NCBI GenBank assembly: GCA_040285825.1
Contig: JAUPSS010000003.1
Location: forward strand, 2,542,001 to 2,606,000
Length of the DNA: 64,000 nt
DNA from: Eukaryota sp. TZLM1-RC
Taxonomy: Eukaryota > Metamonada: BaSk clade
Direction of reading: 5' to 3'
Shown: positions 62,431-64,000 of the stretch, one piece after another
How positions within the stretch are numbered: position 1 is the stretch's first letter
How the letters are laid out: every line of letters starts with the position of its first letter
Made by a program: the position numbers and the translations under genes
The notes under the pieces: generated by a model
The model's input: only the letters and a program-made list of their open reading frames with translations
Databases searched by the model: none
Told to the model about the DNA's origin: nothing

Positions 62431-64000
62431 ATGGCAGAGTTTTGGAATTGCTTGAATTCACCAGATTTTGCCCAATTCAAACTCAATGGCACCACTACTC
62501 ATCACTCTTCCTTTCAATGCCATGATGAACCAATAACTTCTACCAAATACATCCCATCGGTTCGCAAGGTCGCCACCTCCTCCAGAGACTGTCATCTTCG
62601 CTTCTACGACTTTAGCTCCCTTGATTCCCGCTTTCGTCACTTCGATCTCAACCTGCCCCTCTAAAAACCTGTTTGCTGTCTGTGGCAATAGTGATCGCCC
62701 TGTGTTGTATGACCATCAAGGGGAAGTGGTTGGAACTTTGAAGAGAGGAGATATGTACATTGCTGATCCAACTAGAACAAATGGTCACACGTCATCAGTC
62801 AAATCAATTGATTTTAACGCGGTCAATAATGATGTGATAATGACGTCATCAACGGATGGTACAATCAGACTTTGGAAGACTGATGAAGTGGAATTTGGTT
62901 GCTTTTTGACCCTTTCTCTTCGTTCAGCTGGTTGGAAGGGTGGAGTTGTTGAATTCCAAACGAGTTGTTTTAACAACATGGGCACTGCTATAGCTTCAGC
63001 TTCAAATGATTCAATGATTAGATTTTGGGATGGTGCTGGAAAGAGTAACAAACCATTAGAATCAATGAATATAGGTCAATTTATCAATGGTGATTCTATT
63101 TTAAAAATGGGATTTACTGATGGGCTCGAGTCTGTAAATAAGTCAAATTTGTTTATTCGGACAATCAATTCCATTCTCTTATTTGATTTAAGATCACTTT
63201 CTAAACCAGTGATGACGTGGCATGACGTGTCAAGTAGGGGTCTATTTGGGGATTTTTGTTTTAATAAAGACTATACTGTTTTTGGTGCAAGTTTAGCTAC
63301 CCAAGGTGAACGTCTTGGCAGTGTTGCTTTTGGTAAGGTCAATAAACCTGAGGAATTGAGTATATTAGAAGTTGCTGTTGGTGACGTCACCACTGTTGAT
63401 TGGATTAGTGATTTGAATCAAATCATTTATGGAACTAGTAGTGGTAAAATTGGGTTTCTGTATTCGCCTGTAGAGTCGAGGCATGGGATACTTAACTGTT
63501 TGAAAAGGAAACCTCGTGTCGAAAAAGATCTACAGTTAGAAGGTCCAATTGTCGATCCAGAGGAACTAGAAGGGCGGAAATATGTCAAGAGAAAACAAGA
63601 AAAAGGACCAGTTTTGGCGCCAAAATCTGATGGAATGGATAATTCAACTGGCCAAATCAAAATAAACCCCACTGCGGCACTTATGGAAAAAGCACTACAT
63701 TTAGAAGAATCAGGACCACTTGGTACAATACGAGACGACGATCCTAGAGAAGCCATCTTGGCAAAGGCTGAAATTGCGGAGAAAAATCCTTTATTTACAG
63801 GAGTTTATAAAAAAACCCAACCCAAACCTGTATTTGATGCAAGTTTGTTAGAAAAAGAAGCAGTAGAGTATGAACAAGGTAAGATTGCAGAAAGAATGGC
63901 TGATGCGACGTGCAGTGATGTTGGTTTTACAAAACTCTTAGCAGAAATAAGGAGAATGGAAGAAGATGAAATGATGAGGCAGGTTAAGAAAAAGAAAAAA
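62431..64000 (+). CDS. WDR70 (gastrulation-defective) homologue, runs off the right edge
   Basis: The ATG at 62431 starts MAEFWNCLNSPDFAQFKLNG. WD repeats follow: CHDEPITSTKYIPSVRKVAT, DCHLRFYDFSSLDSRFRHFD, then after a 1-nt frameshift near 62662 (a C4 tract) NLFAVCGNSDRPVLYDHQGE, GDMYIADPTRTNGHTSSVKS, TDGTIRLWKTDE, NDSMIRFWDGAGK. The C-terminus has DDPREAILAKAEIAEKNPLF, then YKKTQPKPVFD, matching the R-E-A-I-L...K-T-Q-P-K tail that distinguishes WDR70 from other WD proteins. In animals and yeast it acts in the nucleus in DNA-damage and chromatin pathways. It lacks the usual acidic N-terminal extension. It is still open at 64000 in a Lys-rich segment. Confidence 0.8.

Noticed and set aside
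62640-62720. A short intron at the WDR70 frame break
   Set aside because: The only GT...AG choice would remove NLFAVCGNS, which fits a WD-repeat strand; a single-base indel is simpler.
1-64000. CRISPR arrays, tRNA or rRNA genes, bacterial operons
   Set aside because: No regularly spaced repeat array, no cloverleaf with a GGTTCRANNCC box that I could complete, and clearly eukaryotic gene content.

Overview
The window is nuclear DNA from a eukaryote, most likely an AT-rich protist-type genome whose species I cannot name. The evidence is a WDR70-like gene, a CCT6-like chaperonin fragment, a BTB/SPRY-like protein, AATAAA polyadenylation signals, one convincing 29-nt GT-AG intron, and many eukaryotic transposable elements. 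Trp is read as TGG in the large open frames, so I assume the standard code. I see no rRNA, tRNA or CRISPR array.

Most of the window is a graveyard of nested mobile elements. From left to right: an LTR relic and a hAT relic on the minus strand (1-2.6 kb); a FAR1-type MULE relic split by a second, nearly intact MULE with clean terminal repeats and a 9-bp target duplication (3-6.2 kb); a piece of a non-LTR retrotransposon (6.2-7 kb); and a degenerate LTR-element gag (7.3-9 kb). After a quiet stretch come three possible host genes: a small destruction-box protein (14.2 kb), a CCHC zinc-knuckle protein (15.2-15.7 kb) and a single-pass membrane protein (18.7-19.3 kb). Between the last two lies another non-LTR relic (16.6-17.4 kb).

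From 20.3 to 49.9 kb the window is almost entirely transposons. LTR copy A (20348-30819) is broken by a 4-kb insertion of non-LTR sequence. A MULE (31.9-33.4 kb) and a hAT relic (33.4-34.5 kb) follow. A hAT element (35106-41994) with terminal repeats and an 8-bp target duplication carries an inserted LTR element, family C. More hAT and gag debris leads to LTR copy B (44174-48001), which sits in the gag of yet another LTR element with a 4-bp target duplication. A C-family LTR and gag relic closes the block.

Two LTR families share an extremely compact layout: the gag start codon lies inside the 5' LTR, and the pol stop codon directly touches the 3' LTR. The non-LTR family is present in at least six pieces. 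It encodes a reverse transcriptase followed by a C-x-C-x(7-9)-H-x3-C finger and a GD-x13-D motif, the signature of a restriction-like endonuclease.

The right end (53-64 kb) is gene-like: a large BTB plus SPRY-like gene abutting a non-LTR remnant, a partial copy of its 5' end 6 kb away, a CCT6 C-terminal fragment, an unrecognised cysteine-containing gene with a 4-bp duplication, and a WDR70 homologue running off the right edge with one frameshift. Several frameshifts fall in homopolymers, so some may be assembly errors rather than decay.
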